Origin: JAXGMQ01 sp040768585
GTDB lineage: Bacteria; Caldisericota; Caldisericia; JAAYUI01
DNA: 64,000 bases
Direction of reading: 5' to 3'
Assembly: GCA_040768585.1 (NCBI GenBank)
Contig: JAXGMQ010000001.1
Coordinates: 992,001 to 1,056,000 of the forward strand
The translations under genes and the position numbers were made by a program. Position 1 is the first letter of the stretch. Every line of letters begins with the position of its first letter. A model generated the notes under the pieces. It ran no database searches. It was not told where the DNA came from and saw only the letters and a list, made by a program, of their open reading frames with translations. Of the stretch, positions 44,161-53,900 are shown one piece after another.

Positions 44161-45168
44161 ATGAAACTTATTGACATGTACAAATTGGGCGTTCAAACAG
44201 GAATCGGCAATGACCCTAGAGGTCAAGATGCTGTTGACAGAGACTTGCGTAAAGCCAAGAAGGAATATGACAAACTGGAGGAGAAAGACAGGATTTTCTT
44301 CGACACCGACAGACTCTGGAACCCCTATCCAGACTCAAGGCTCCAGTATGGCAACCCAGAGACTGAGATAAAGAGCGTTCTTGTTGGAATAGACATTGGC
44401 ACCGAGGAAATGGTGTTGGCGGACAGACTGCGCGAGAAAGGCAGTCGTATTGACGCCGTACTGTCGCATCATCCAGGCGGTCTTGGAATCATCGGTCTGG
44501 CAAAGCTCATGCTCATCCAGTCTGACCTGCTTGCCAAGTGTGGGATTCCCATAAATGTCGCTGAGGATCTTGTTATTCCCAGGGCTCAAGAAGTTGACCA
44601 GAGAATCTATTCATCAAACCACTACAAGGCGGCCGATGCGGCTAGACTTTTGGGCATACCGCTCTTCTCGCTCCACACCCCCGCCGACAACTCGGTTCAG
44701 TCGTACCTTCAGGGATTGATTGACCAGAAGAATCCTGAAACAGTCGGAGATATTGTAGAACTCATAGAGTCCATTCCCGAGTACTACCTCGCCAAGGTGC
44801 GTGGTCTTCCAGCAAAGATTGAAAATGGATCAGGGGATAAGAGGGCCGGCAAGACAATAGTTGATATGACGGGTGGAACAACGGGTCCAAAGGACATGTT
44901 CTCCTACCTATCAGATAGGGATGTTGGCACAATTGTTATGATGCACATCCCAAAAGACTATGTGGACGAGGCAAAGAAGCACCACATCAACATTGTCAAC
45001 GTCGGACACATGGCTTCAGACTCTGTGGGCATGAACATCCTGCTTGATAAATTTGAAGAGAAGGGTGTTGGCATACTTTCCACATCTGGAATGATTAGAG
45101 TTGCACCAGACTACAGAAAGGACTTTGAGCCTGGCAAGTCAGAGCTTCCAGCAAGCTTTGCTAGATAA
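44161..45168 (+). CDS. NIF3-family (DUF34) protein
   Basis: A 335-residue NIF3-like metal-binding protein: motif LSHHPGGL (first histidine pair), SLHTPADNSVQSYL (conserved H, D/N), and late MHIPKDY, GHMASDSVGMNILLDKFEEKGV motif. NIF3 proteins are conserved but their substrate is uncertain; GTP-cyclohydrolase-like roles have been proposed. Length is larger than the 250-residue minimal form, due to an N-terminal extension of about 80 residues. GGAGG with 6-base spacing precedes the ATG 44161; an ATG at 44155 lies against the ribosome site. A strong terminator follows at 45217. Confidence 0.85.
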   Translation: MKLIDMYKLGVQTGIGNDPRGQDAVDRDLRKAKKEYDKLEEKDRIFFDTDRLWNPYPDSRLQYGNPETEIKSVLVGIDIGTEEMVLADRLREKGSRIDAVLSHHPGGLGIIGLAKLMLIQSDLLAKCGIPINVAEDLVIPRAQEVDQRIYSSNHYKAADAARLLGIPLFSLHTPADNSVQSYLQGLIDQKNPETVGDIVELIESIPEYYLAKVRGLPAKIENGSGDKRAGKTIVDMTGGTTGPKDMFSYLSDRDVGTIVMMHIPKDYVDEAKKHHINIVNVGHMASDSVGMNILLDKFEEKGVGILSTSGMIRVAPDYRKDFEPGKSELPASFAR

Positions 45169-45216
45169 ACCATATTTGGACATCCGCTGATTTTCATCAA
45201 CCGATTTTTGTGAGAA

Positions 45217-45245
45217 AGGCTCCACCACCTGGTGGGGTCTTTTTT
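45217..45245 (+). terminator. terminator of NIF3-family gene
   Basis: AGGCTCCACCA pairs with TGGTGGGGTCT (2-base loop, two G-T pairs) and is followed by a run of T. Confidence 0.85.
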
Positions 45246-45258
45246 CTTGTAAGGGGTT

Positions 45259-45342
45259 CAGCCGGGCGTGGGAGGGTCACCCGGCTGGGAGCAATCCCCA
45301 CTAAGGGGGATATTGGGAGGGACGGGGTCTGGGGTAGACCCC
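45259..45342. repeat. GC-rich cluster of three hairpins
   Basis: CAGCCGGG/CCCGGCTG (45259-45287), ATCCCC/GGGGAT (45294-45311) and GGGGTCT/AGACCCC (45324-45342) lie end to end in an otherwise AT-rich genome. No open frame, no T-run. It may be a repeat family member or a small structured RNA; no second copy was seen in the window. Confidence 0.5.
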
Positions 45343-45482
45343 TTTTACGGGACTGGGGATACCCGCACTTGTGATATTAAAACCTCGGTATCAAAAGTCG
45401 ATTAAATGCTTACTCCCTGCACATGAACAACAACTGAAAAACACAAGCTTTATAATCGCTTCAAAGTTAAAACAGATGTGTC

Positions 45483-46826
45483 CTATCTATGGAAAAATAT
45501 CGGTGCAAACCCTGAGTAGAACATCATTCCAATCTGAGATGCAATCTCAGGTATTGGTAGTCCCGTTCTCGTGCTGCACTCAATAACACCAATGTTCCCG
45601 CTGGTTGAGAAAGAGGCGTCGGTCAATCCAAATTCGTTCATCCAGAAGAGGGTTTCTCCTACCTTCTCGTTTTTCCATATTGCAGAAAGCAACCTCATAT
45701 CGTTTTTTGCGTTTGTGCCACTGGCATATCCGAGAACAAACCGGATTGGTCTATCGAGACTTGGGTGGTGGCAAATCGCTATCCATTCGAGGTCTGGGCT
45801 TCTTCCCATATCCGCGAGTCCGTCATAAAGCTCTTCCATGCCAGGGTCTTGCATCATCGGCGCAAAGAGTGATTTTGCGTCAGTTATCGAAACTCTGTTG
45901 TGAATAAGAGCGACATTCTCAGCCTCATGGATGAGCGTAAAAAGGGCGGCAATGGTTGGATTTTTGGCTAAACCCTCACCCTTTGTGACAATATTGTATG
46001 CTGTGTCATCAGCCTGAGTGGTGTTTGCTTCAAACATATTGAAGTACGCAAAATCCTGAGCAAACGGCATCACAAAACGACCATAGACCGGGGACATGCT
46101 CTCCTCAGGCGCGAGGTACGACATCATGTTTGACTTTGGGAGCGGAATCTTCTGGTACCTATCCTCATTGATTCGCTGCATCAAGCCCTTGTCGAGCTCA
46201 AGATTGCCTGCAAACCAGTAGCCCTGCGTTCCCAAATCCTGGATTATCCACGACCAGTTGGCAGGATTGTCGATAGCCTTTTCAGACTTGCCGATGTGTT
46301 GTCTCATAAAGATTGGGGCAACCATACCCGCTGTCTCAGTCCATCTCTCCTTTGGAGAGCTTTCATCAAAACCGAAACGCTTAAGCTCCTGTTGGAGGTT
46401 CACATATGTGAAAACATCGATTCCCTTGGTGGATTTTATCTTCTCAAGATTTCTTGGGATGAGTCCAAACGCAAGCTCAATCGTCGAGCCGGTCAACACC
46501 GGCAGCCTGAAAGGGTCAAGCTCTGGGAGATTCTTCGTGTCAATTCCCAATCCATTCTCTGTCTTCGTTATGCCACTCTCATCTGTTGAGTCGTTTGAGG
46601 CGTCTGTATTGGCTGGATTGTTGGTCGTTCCGTTGTTTTCTGTTGCACCATTATCTTGTGTCGAATCATTTGTTTCATCCGGAGTATTATTCACCCCATC
46701 AACCATTTCAGTCTGGTTATCTGGTGTGTTTGTGATATCGGTTTCACCATCTTTTGAGTCTGAGCACCCGACAAAAACAGAGGCCACCAGGGTGATGGCA
46801 ACCATGAAAGCTACAATTCTATTCAT
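45483..46826 (-). CDS. lipoprotein with N-terminal Asn/Asp/Thr-rich linker
   Basis: A 447-residue lipoprotein: signal MNRIVAFMVAITLVASVFVGC (lipobox cysteine 21), then about 70 residues of low-complexity N, D, T, E, S (DGETDITNTPDNQTEMVDG and so on) as a spacer from the membrane, then a folded domain of about 345 residues (FRLPVLTGSTIELAFGLIPRN, NPANWSWIIQDLGTQGYWF, ISVFCHHPSLDRPIRFVLGYAS-like stretch). No family recognised. Its start overlaps the stop of the deacetylase gene, so the two are one operon. Confidence 0.7.
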   Translation of the reverse strand: MNRIVAFMVAITLVASVFVGCSDSKDGETDITNTPDNQTEMVDGVNNTPDETNDSTQDNGATENNGTTNNPANTDASNDSTDESGITKTENGLGIDTKNLPELDPFRLPVLTGSTIELAFGLIPRNLEKIKSTKGIDVFTYVNLQQELKRFGFDESSPKERWTETAGMVAPIFMRQHIGKSEKAIDNPANWSWIIQDLGTQGYWFAGNLELDKGLMQRINEDRYQKIPLPKSNMMSYLAPEESMSPVYGRFVMPFAQDFAYFNMFEANTTQADDTAYNIVTKGEGLAKNPTIAALFTLIHEAENVALIHNRVSITDAKSLFAPMMQDPGMEELYDGLADMGRSPDLEWIAICHHPSLDRPIRFVLGYASGTNAKNDMRLLSAIWKNEKVGETLFWMNEFGLTDASFSTSGNIGVIECSTRTGLPIPEIASQIGMMFYSGFAPIFFHR

Positions 46827-47866
46827 TTTCTATTCAACTCCATAAAGTCATTTACCATGCAATCAATCGTCACATCGTTGAGGACACCGCTTGGCTCGAT
46901 GTCAAACATCTCCTGATACCGCTTTACGGAGGTCTCCATCAGCGAGTCAAACTCGTTTGAGTCAATGAGAGGGAAACCCAACCTAGTCAGAAGCGTCCTG
47001 TATGTTCTTATGTGTTCGTGTGTGTCGCCCGGTTTCAAATCCTCACCCATCTTGAGATTGGTTGAGAGATAGGTTGCGAGGACGGAACAAAGATCGGTGT
47101 CATCCTCTACCTTGATTCTTGGGGCTTTCATAACTGTTTGTCCTGTCATGAATCCTCTGTTTGAGGTCACACATCCCGTCAGCCCATAGAAACTCAAGTC
47201 TATCAAAATATCCCTCGTGTAAGCCCCAAGCGGAAGCGAGAAAGAATCAACGTTGCAATCGAGCTTATTTTTTATGTCCTCAATTGATTGCTGTATCTCA
47301 TAATCTATCTTCTGTTTTGATGCCGTTGAGAGGTCGATGTGGTTCACAGTATGAGCCCCAATCTCCATCCCCCAACTCTTTATCGTCGCGATATCCTCCC
47401 ACGAAAGGTGGGAAACAAAGTCCTTCGCAAAGCTTTTGCCAACAAGTCCTGTTATCACAAAGAATGTGCCTGTGTATCCAAAAGTTCTGAGGTTCATGGC
47501 TGCCGCTTTGTTGTCGATGTATCCGTCATCAAAAGTAAATACAACATGTGAAAGGTTGTAGTTCCCGCTTCTGACTTCTGATGTAGCCTGAGAAAGGCTT
47601 ATTCCGACCAGTCCCATCCGCTTGAGGAGTTCAAGCTGGGATATGTACGATTCCTCAGAAACATACATGTCAGGATGCCGAACTCCATCTGGAGGGTTTG
47701 AGATACAATGGTATTCCAGAACTAAGACACCGACACTCGATGTGCCAATAGAGGGCCAGAGTGGTCTCCCCTCAATGTCATAGCTTGCAACTGCTGGCTT
47801 TATGCCAACCTGCGAGATTGCAAACGAGAGCATAACAAGAAGGGATAACCTCAAAACCTTTTTCAC
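46823..47866 (-). CDS. exported polysaccharide deacetylase with C-terminal peptidoglycan-binding-like domain
   Basis: A 347-residue exported enzyme: signal MKKVLRLSLLVMLSFAISQVG. The NodB domain has LEYHCI, VFTFDDGYIDN (catalytic Asp and metal Asp), EIGAHTVNHIDLS (metal His residues, HxxxH), and SFSLPLGAYTRDIL. It removes acetyl groups from surface glycans, probably peptidoglycan or a capsule. The last 60 residues (LTRLGFPLIDSNEFDSLMETSVKRYQE ... GVLND) look like a small peptidoglycan-binding helical domain. The initiator is GTG at 47866, 6 bases after TAAGAT; leaderless. A lipoprotein gene follows with overlap. Confidence 0.85.
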   Translation of the reverse strand: MKKVLRLSLLVMLSFAISQVGIKPAVASYDIEGRPLWPSIGTSSVGVLVLEYHCISNPPDGVRHPDMYVSEESYISQLELLKRMGLVGISLSQATSEVRSGNYNLSHVVFTFDDGYIDNKAAAMNLRTFGYTGTFFVITGLVGKSFAKDFVSHLSWEDIATIKSWGMEIGAHTVNHIDLSTASKQKIDYEIQQSIEDIKNKLDCNVDSFSLPLGAYTRDILIDLSFYGLTGCVTSNRGFMTGQTVMKAPRIKVEDDTDLCSVLATYLSTNLKMGEDLKPGDTHEHIRTYRTLLTRLGFPLIDSNEFDSLMETSVKRYQEMFDIEPSGVLNDVTIDCMVNDFMELNRK

Positions 47867-47872
47867 ATCATT

Positions 47873-47900
47873 ATCTTAGAGCGCAGACGGTTTTATTCAA
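47873..47900 (-). promoter_or_regulatory. promoter for leaderless deacetylase gene (GTG start)
   Basis: TTGAAT (47895-47900), 16 bases, TAAGAT (47873-47878) on the minus strand, then 6 bases to GTG. Confidence 0.55.
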
Positions 47901-49413
47901 TAATAGTTTGCACATTCACAAGCATGGCTTGAAATCCACCATCGAGGGTTGGCACCCCCCAGCAGTGGAGGAACGAACCTGCTGGAATGTCAGACAACCG
48001 CACGATCCCCACCCCACCGACGATTGCCTTGCAGTAAACCCCGCAACCAATATCCAGAACTCTACCTGGGAGGTCGTAGTCCATCGAGCTGACACAATCA
48101 ATTGTAATGTTTGAATTTCCAACATTTTTCAGGTATCCAGAGATTCTCACACCCATGAACCCAAGCTCAGGAAAATGCGCAGATTGCACGTGACCGTTTG
48201 AAACCCAGGCAATAACCCACCTGCCAGGGACTATCTCACCACCAATCCCTGTGGCATTGGACAGATCATCAAAATCAAACCCATGAACACTTCCGAAGAA
48301 ATCAACCAACCCTTCATCTGATAATTTCCCGAAAACCGAGTCTGATGGTTTGAATGGATTGGTTGAAACCGATGTGGCGCTGATTGCCGTGTTGGCTGTG
48401 CCAAAAACTCCGATCACTTCAACACTTGTGCCAATTGGTATCTTTGAGGTCTCAGCCTTGTCAATGACGCTGCCGTCTTTGACTATTTTTGTATCGATTG
48501 TGAGGGTAGCACCAAGTCTCATCGGGACACATGGAGCAACTGATGTGAGGATAGAAAACTCATCTGGGTTGTTGTCAACAACCACCCCAACGACTCGACC
48601 TCCGTCAGTCGCCAAGTCGAGGTCGCAGATGAGGGTGTCAGCCTCAATTGTTCCAGTTGAAGCGTTGTAGTGACCATAGAGGGCGCAAATTCTACCAGGC
48701 ACTATCCGCTTTTTCCAGATAGGGTTCTTTCCCTCAAAAATCTTTGTGTCACCGTTTATTTCTGCTGTGAGGGTTCTGGTTGCGGCATGCCTTCCAACAC
48801 CGTCAACAACTATAATCTTTGCGGTTGCACCATCAAACTCGGTGAGTTTCCCAACATAGGTTTTCTTGGATGGTTGAGCGTCGCAAACCGCATATGCCAG
48901 AACAGCTCCATCACCTCTGACTCCAAACAGGTCAACCTCTCGTTTTGAGCTGTCACTGAACTCTTCTCTGATCTCAAGACTCACAAACCGTGAATCGAAA
49001 AGTAGTTCATAGCTCTTCCCGACAAGTTTGAATGAGTTTCCTTCGATTATCCCCGTCAACCACTCAATCTCTCCTGTTGTGAAAGTTGACGATGTCATAC
49101 ACCACTCGTTTGAGTCAATGCTTCCTACACAAACAGCCAAATCACCGCTTAGGGGTGAGTCGGAATCAGGCGGCAGCTCAACCCTCAAACCAGGGGCGTT
49201 GAGGGGGACTTCGTAGTCCTGCGTGAGATTGTAGTTTGTGATGTATTGTGGACAGATACAGGTCTCACCATTGCCAGAAAGAAAAACTCTTCCATACACA
49301 AGGGTCTGAGGTTCAGATTGTTCCTCACTTGAGAATATCGCACGAGAGTCCACAGAAAAGAGCCCAACACAGATAAGAAAAACAAGCAGACTTGCAGCTA
49401 ATTTGCGAATCAC
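47893..49413 (-). CDS. exported OB-like repeat protein
   Basis: A 506-residue exported protein with signal MIRKLAASLLVFLICVGLFSV. It carries several repeats of about 70-80 residues with strand pattern KTYVGKLTEFDGATAKIIVVDG, PGRICALYGHYNAST and GRVVGVVVDNNPDEFSILT, the DUF5666/OB-like family that also builds the 2265-residue protein. ATG at 49413 overlaps the stop of the amrB gene (ATGA), so both are co-translated. The pairing with a MEMO-family gene is unexplained. Function unknown. Confidence 0.7.
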   Translation of the reverse strand: MIRKLAASLLVFLICVGLFSVDSRAIFSSEEQSEPQTLVYGRVFLSGNGETCICPQYITNYNLTQDYEVPLNAPGLRVELPPDSDSPLSGDLAVCVGSIDSNEWCMTSSTFTTGEIEWLTGIIEGNSFKLVGKSYELLFDSRFVSLEIREEFSDSSKREVDLFGVRGDGAVLAYAVCDAQPSKKTYVGKLTEFDGATAKIIVVDGVGRHAATRTLTAEINGDTKIFEGKNPIWKKRIVPGRICALYGHYNASTGTIEADTLICDLDLATDGGRVVGVVVDNNPDEFSILTSVAPCVPMRLGATLTIDTKIVKDGSVIDKAETSKIPIGTSVEVIGVFGTANTAISATSVSTNPFKPSDSVFGKLSDEGLVDFFGSVHGFDFDDLSNATGIGGEIVPGRWVIAWVSNGHVQSAHFPELGFMGVRISGYLKNVGNSNITIDCVSSMDYDLPGRVLDIGCGVYCKAIVGGVGIVRLSDIPAGSFLHCWGVPTLDGGFQAMLVNVQTIIE

Positions 49414-50207
49414 TTGAAGGCAATTGAGGCGTAGGTGACCACATTGCTGAAGTCGTGCGAGAGCTCACCTGAGTTACTGTAGGAAATGAGCTTTCCAGCC
49501 GATGCACCTCGACTCTTGGCAAGTTCGATGATAACAGCGATGGGGCCGAGTCCGCACAGTGAAAGTTCGTTCTTGTGTGTGATCTCGTGAAGCCCTCTCC
49601 AGTCCATATCCTTAATAGCATTTATTGCCATCTTGTCACGGGCTTTGGCGGTGTACTCCGGCTCGTAGTGAGAAAAATCAGATGATGCCACAAAAAGTAC
49701 ATCTTTACCGTCGGTTGCTTTGTTGATTGCATTTGCCAAATCCTCGATTGCCTCAATCGAGTAGTTGCCCATGGCAATCGGAACAATCTCAACATTCGGG
49801 TTTAGTAGCTGTAAAAAAGGAACCTGAACCTCAATGCTGTGCTCACAGGAATGAGCGGTTGTATCGGCTGATGCGTATTCTGACAATTCGCAAATCTTTT
49901 TCGCGGTTGCGCTATCGACAACCACAGTGCCAAGTGGTGTCTCCCAATTTCCTTCAGGATACACCGCAATGGGCTTCCCAGCGCCAGTGTGGTTTGAGCC
50001 AATGATAACAACAGTTTGGGGAATCTGTATTTTTGAATACAATGCCCCTGCTGTTTTGCCAGAATAGACATAGCCGGCATGAGGCACAATAATAGCTGGA
50101 ATCTTGACGGGGTTATCAACTCTATCAATGTAGGAATTTAGCGCGTCTCCCAACTCATTCACATCAAGGGGGTAGAATTTACCAGCAACATAAGGTTTTC
50201 TGTTCAT
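49410..50207 (-). CDS. amrB: MEMO-family protein, AmmeMemoRadiSam system protein B
   Basis: A 265-residue soluble protein of the MEMO family: IIVPHAGYVYSGKTAGALY, VIIGSNHTGAG, HSCEHSIEVQVPFLQ, VASSDFSHYE, and LCGLGPIAVIIELAK, with the conserved His and Cys residues of the family's metal site. In AmmeMemoRadiSam systems it accompanies an AMMECR1 protein and a radical SAM protein, neither of which is in this window; the protein's activity is not well defined. Start at 50207 with TATATT 9 bases before, preceded by TTGACA at the ideal distance, so a near-leaderless message. Confidence 0.9.
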   Translation of the reverse strand: MNRKPYVAGKFYPLDVNELGDALNSYIDRVDNPVKIPAIIVPHAGYVYSGKTAGALYSKIQIPQTVVIIGSNHTGAGKPIAVYPEGNWETPLGTVVVDSATAKKICELSEYASADTTAHSCEHSIEVQVPFLQLLNPNVEIVPIAMGNYSIEAIEDLANAINKATDGKDVLFVASSDFSHYEPEYTAKARDKMAINAIKDMDWRGLHEITHKNELSLCGLGPIAVIIELAKSRGASAGKLISYSNSGELSHDFSNVVTYASIAFK

Positions 50208-50216
50208 GCGGTTAAG

Positions 50217-50245
50217 AATATAAGAGACGATAAAACCTTTGTCAA
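50217..50245 (-). promoter_or_regulatory. promoter for amrB
   Basis: TTGACA (50240-50245), 17-base spacer and TATATT (50217-50222) on the minus strand, 9 bases before the ATG at 50207. Confidence 0.7.
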
Positions 50246-50286
50246 TCTTGATTTGGTGGCTTCAGGATATAACATAAAAAACCGAT

Positions 50287-50907
50287 ATGAAAATACCCAT
50301 AATTGACTGCGACCAGACTCTCTATATCAATCCGAGGCTGATGGAGACATATAGAGACAGAATCAGGGAGTACCTTTTCAAGGTACTGAATATGCCGAAA
50401 GAGGACTGCCTGAGACTTCAGAGGTCTTACTGGGAACAGTATGGAACAACACTTGCCGGACTCATCAGACACAACGATGTCGACCCACTACACTATCTTG
50501 AATACATCCACGATGTGGACATCACAAACTATGTTTACCCCAACCCAGCCCTTGCGAAAAAACTTGGTGAACTCAAAAGAGGATTTGTCGTCATGAGCAA
50601 CGCCCCAAGGAAACACGTTGTTGAGGTTCTAGACAGAATCGGTATTGCGTTCTCTGATAATGACATCTTTGGTATTGAGGACTACAACTACAACGGAAAA
50701 CCATTCGAGAACAGCTACAGACACGTTTTGACCGTAAGAAACATAAAGCCCCAGGAGGGCGTCATGTTTGATGATGACCCAAAGAACCTCGAAGGCGCAA
50801 GGAGGGTTGGGCTCTCAACATGCCTCGTTGGGAGAGCAAACACGACGAATGGTTTTGATTATTCTATCGATGATATGATGGACATGGATATCGCCATAAA
50901 CGAATAA
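50287..50907 (+). CDS. HAD-superfamily phosphatase (pyrimidine 5'-nucleotidase-like)
   Basis: A 206-residue cytoplasmic HAD hydrolase. DCDQTLY (nucleophile Asp7, general acid Asp9), VMSNAPR (motif II), GKPF (motif III lysine region) and GVMFDDDPKNLEGA (motif IV) are all present. The layout with a helical cap of about 60 residues after motif I is that of the yeast Sdt1/pyrimidine 5'-nucleotidase group, including the NY-x-Y region VDITNYVYPNPA. Divergent from the MEMO gene. The next gene starts 26 bases after its stop with a good ribosome site. Confidence 0.85.
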   Translation: MKIPIIDCDQTLYINPRLMETYRDRIREYLFKVLNMPKEDCLRLQRSYWEQYGTTLAGLIRHNDVDPLHYLEYIHDVDITNYVYPNPALAKKLGELKRGFVVMSNAPRKHVVEVLDRIGIAFSDNDIFGIEDYNYNGKPFENSYRHVLTVRNIKPQEGVMFDDDPKNLEGARRVGLSTCLVGRANTTNGFDYSIDDMMDMDIAINE

Positions 50908-50933
50908 GCTATCACATTGGAGGAAAAAGGAAT

Positions 50934-53900
50934 ATGTTTTTGAGAAAAGTGCTATCAATACTGGTTTTAACTGTTTTACTTCTGTCACCGTTTCCAGTGG
51001 TGAACTCAGCTACCCCGCAGGCGAGAGCGACGGGAAGCAATGGAGCTATCACAGTTGAGTGGGATACCCACCCAAACGCTGCGTACTACGAAATCAGAAG
51101 AACAAGACCTGTGTCACAGATACTCTGGGACAGCCCATTCATCGCAACCAGATGGATGGACATCACACCAACACCCAATGAGCCAAACTCATACAGGGTG
51201 GTCGCTCTGGACTCGTCTCAGAACACAATTTATGAATACCCAGAGGTTTATGCCACCACAAACGACAGCATCCCCACGTACAACAAATCCTGCCACAGAA
51301 CACTGGCATTCACCATCAACTCAACAGATTACCAGGTCGATGGCAAAAAAGAGACAATGACAGCCGCCCCTGTCATCAAAGGTGGCAGAAGTTTCCTTGT
51401 AATCAGATATGTCATAGAGCAGCTGTATGGTGAGATTGGCTGGGAACAGGCAACCAAGAAAATCACAATCGAAGCCCTTGGTCACACAATCTACATGTGG
51501 ATTGGCAAACCAATCGCTGTTGTGGACGGAGTCGAGAAACAGATAGACCCAAACAACGCTGAGATTGCCCCTTTCATCCTCGATGGCAGAACCATGGTTC
51601 CACTTCGATTCCCAGTTGAAGCGCTTGGCACAGGCTCAATTGTGTGGCATGGCGACATCAAGACCGCGGTGCTTTCCTTCCCAATGGGCTGTGATGAAAA
51701 GATGACAGGAAGAGTTGGAGCAACAGGTGATGGTTTCTTTGAACTCACAAATGGGTCAAACACAAAGCGTTTTGAGATTTCAGGAACTGCGCCATTTGTG
51801 CAGGGCTCCTGCGCGTCAGTCGCGTTTGAGAAGATTGATGGAAGGGTGATTGTTGGCAGAATGGTTGGTGTGCCTTGCGAGTCACCCTGCCAGGGAGAGC
51901 ATATCGAGGGTGAGGTCGCGGGTTTTGAAGGGAATTTCATCATCCTGACAGACTCCTTTGGTCAGACCATGAAGCTTGAACTTGGAGTAGGCACGTTCAA
52001 GCCACAGATTGGTCAGTGCATAGCAGGTTGCGCTGCCGATGGAGTTCTTAGCGCGGCGAGAGTTGTGCCGTGTCCACTTTCAATATTTGAGGGAGTTATC
52101 GAGAAAACCGAGTGTGGATTGAACCAGATTCTTATCTCATCAAAGAACAAGTCCCTCAGAATCCAGCTTCCCCCTGATTTCCCCTGCGAATCACTCACGG
52201 TCGGGAAATGCGCAAGAATTGAAGGTCAAGCTGACATCGATGATTCAACCCTCATAAGAGCAACATCAGCAAGTATCATCCCGTGCGGGCAGACTGTGGA
52301 ACTCACACTGGTTGCGTCTGACTACTGTTCCAACCAGGTTGTTACAGCATACGATTGGGATGCAAACCCGTACAGTGTAACGCTTCCAAATGACCAGACA
52401 TGTTCACAAATCAAGCCTGGTACTGTCTTTGTGGCGAAGGGTACCGCAACAGATGGTGAGATTTATGCGTCAACTGTGAAGGTTGTTGAACCTCCAAGAG
52501 AGCCAGAGATTTACAGAAAAGCGGTTGTCACAAAAGCCAACCCGCTTGAGATTACAATTCCAGCAAGTGAGACACTCAAGATATCCAAGCCAATCTACTT
52601 TGGTGGAGAACTCAAGGTTGGACAGGGTGTCGAGGTTTGGGGCAAGATCAGTGGTGGCTCAATCAACTCAGTCAAATTGACTGTCACACCAGACTACCCA
52701 GGGAAAGCCTCTGGAAAAATAGTTGGTGTTAACTGTGACAAGAGAGAGATTCACTTTGTTGAGGGTACAACCAAAAAAATTGCCAGACTCCCCTCATTTG
52801 CGTCCTGCGATTCCTTCAAAATTGGCACATGCATTTCCTTCCTTGGTGAGTCAAGTGAAGAAGAGGTATTTTTGGTCGCTCTCTTTGAGGAGATTGAGTG
52901 CGAAGGTGGGTGTTACGGCGAGACAATTGAGGCTGTGGTTGCGGATATCGATTGTGCAGAGGGAACAGCAACACTCGTTTTAAACGGTGGTTCAACCATA
53001 AACGCAAAACTTCCCTCCGACTTCGACTGCAACACCATCGTAGTAGGTGACTGTGTTAAGGCTTGTGGGCACAGCGACAGTGGCATCTTTGTGATTCAGA
53101 CGATCATCAAATCCGAATGCCCAAAACCTGAGTGCGAAGGCGAGATGAAGGCAGGTCTTGTTGAGATGGCAGACTGCACCACATCCTCAGCAAAAATAAG
53201 AACTACCGAGGGTTATGAATCAATCAAGCTACCAAATACAATCAATTGCAAATCGCTTGCTGTCGGTGATTGTATTGAATTCTGCTCGATTGGCTCAGCC
53301 ATGTATGTCGCAAAAGCAAACTGCGAGATTCTGGGAGACGTGCTGGAAGGCGTTGTGCTTGATGTTGCCGAAGGTGGTTACATGGTCACATCGAATGGTG
53401 TTGACATCCTGCTCAAAACGGGCTCAAAGCTTGACACCGGTGCGTGTGTGAAGGCTGTTGGTGCAAAGGAAGGTTCAGCTTTCATAGCGACAATTGCCAT
53501 TAACGTGTCTTGCAACAGCGGTTCTGCCGTAAGCGGGGTTATCACCTCCATCGATTGCCTTGAGAAAAAGATAACAATCGAGACAAACGGCGATACTGAG
53601 GTCTTTGACTTCACAACTGACATAGACTGTGAGAGCTTCAGAAGGGGAGACTGCATCCTTGTTCAGGGCGACGCCTCAACAAGAACCTTCACAAAAATCG
53701 ATTGCCCAGATGGAATGTACGACAGGATTGTCATGGTTGTGACAGAGAACTCCAATGACTGGATTGTTGGCACAACGCTGACAACCCTTTCAACTGCAAA
53801 AGTGCGAGGAAATTACAACGCAAAACCTGGCGATGTCATAAGCGTCGTTGGTGAGAGAATCGACTCTCTCACATTTGAGAACGCCACCATCAACCCAATC

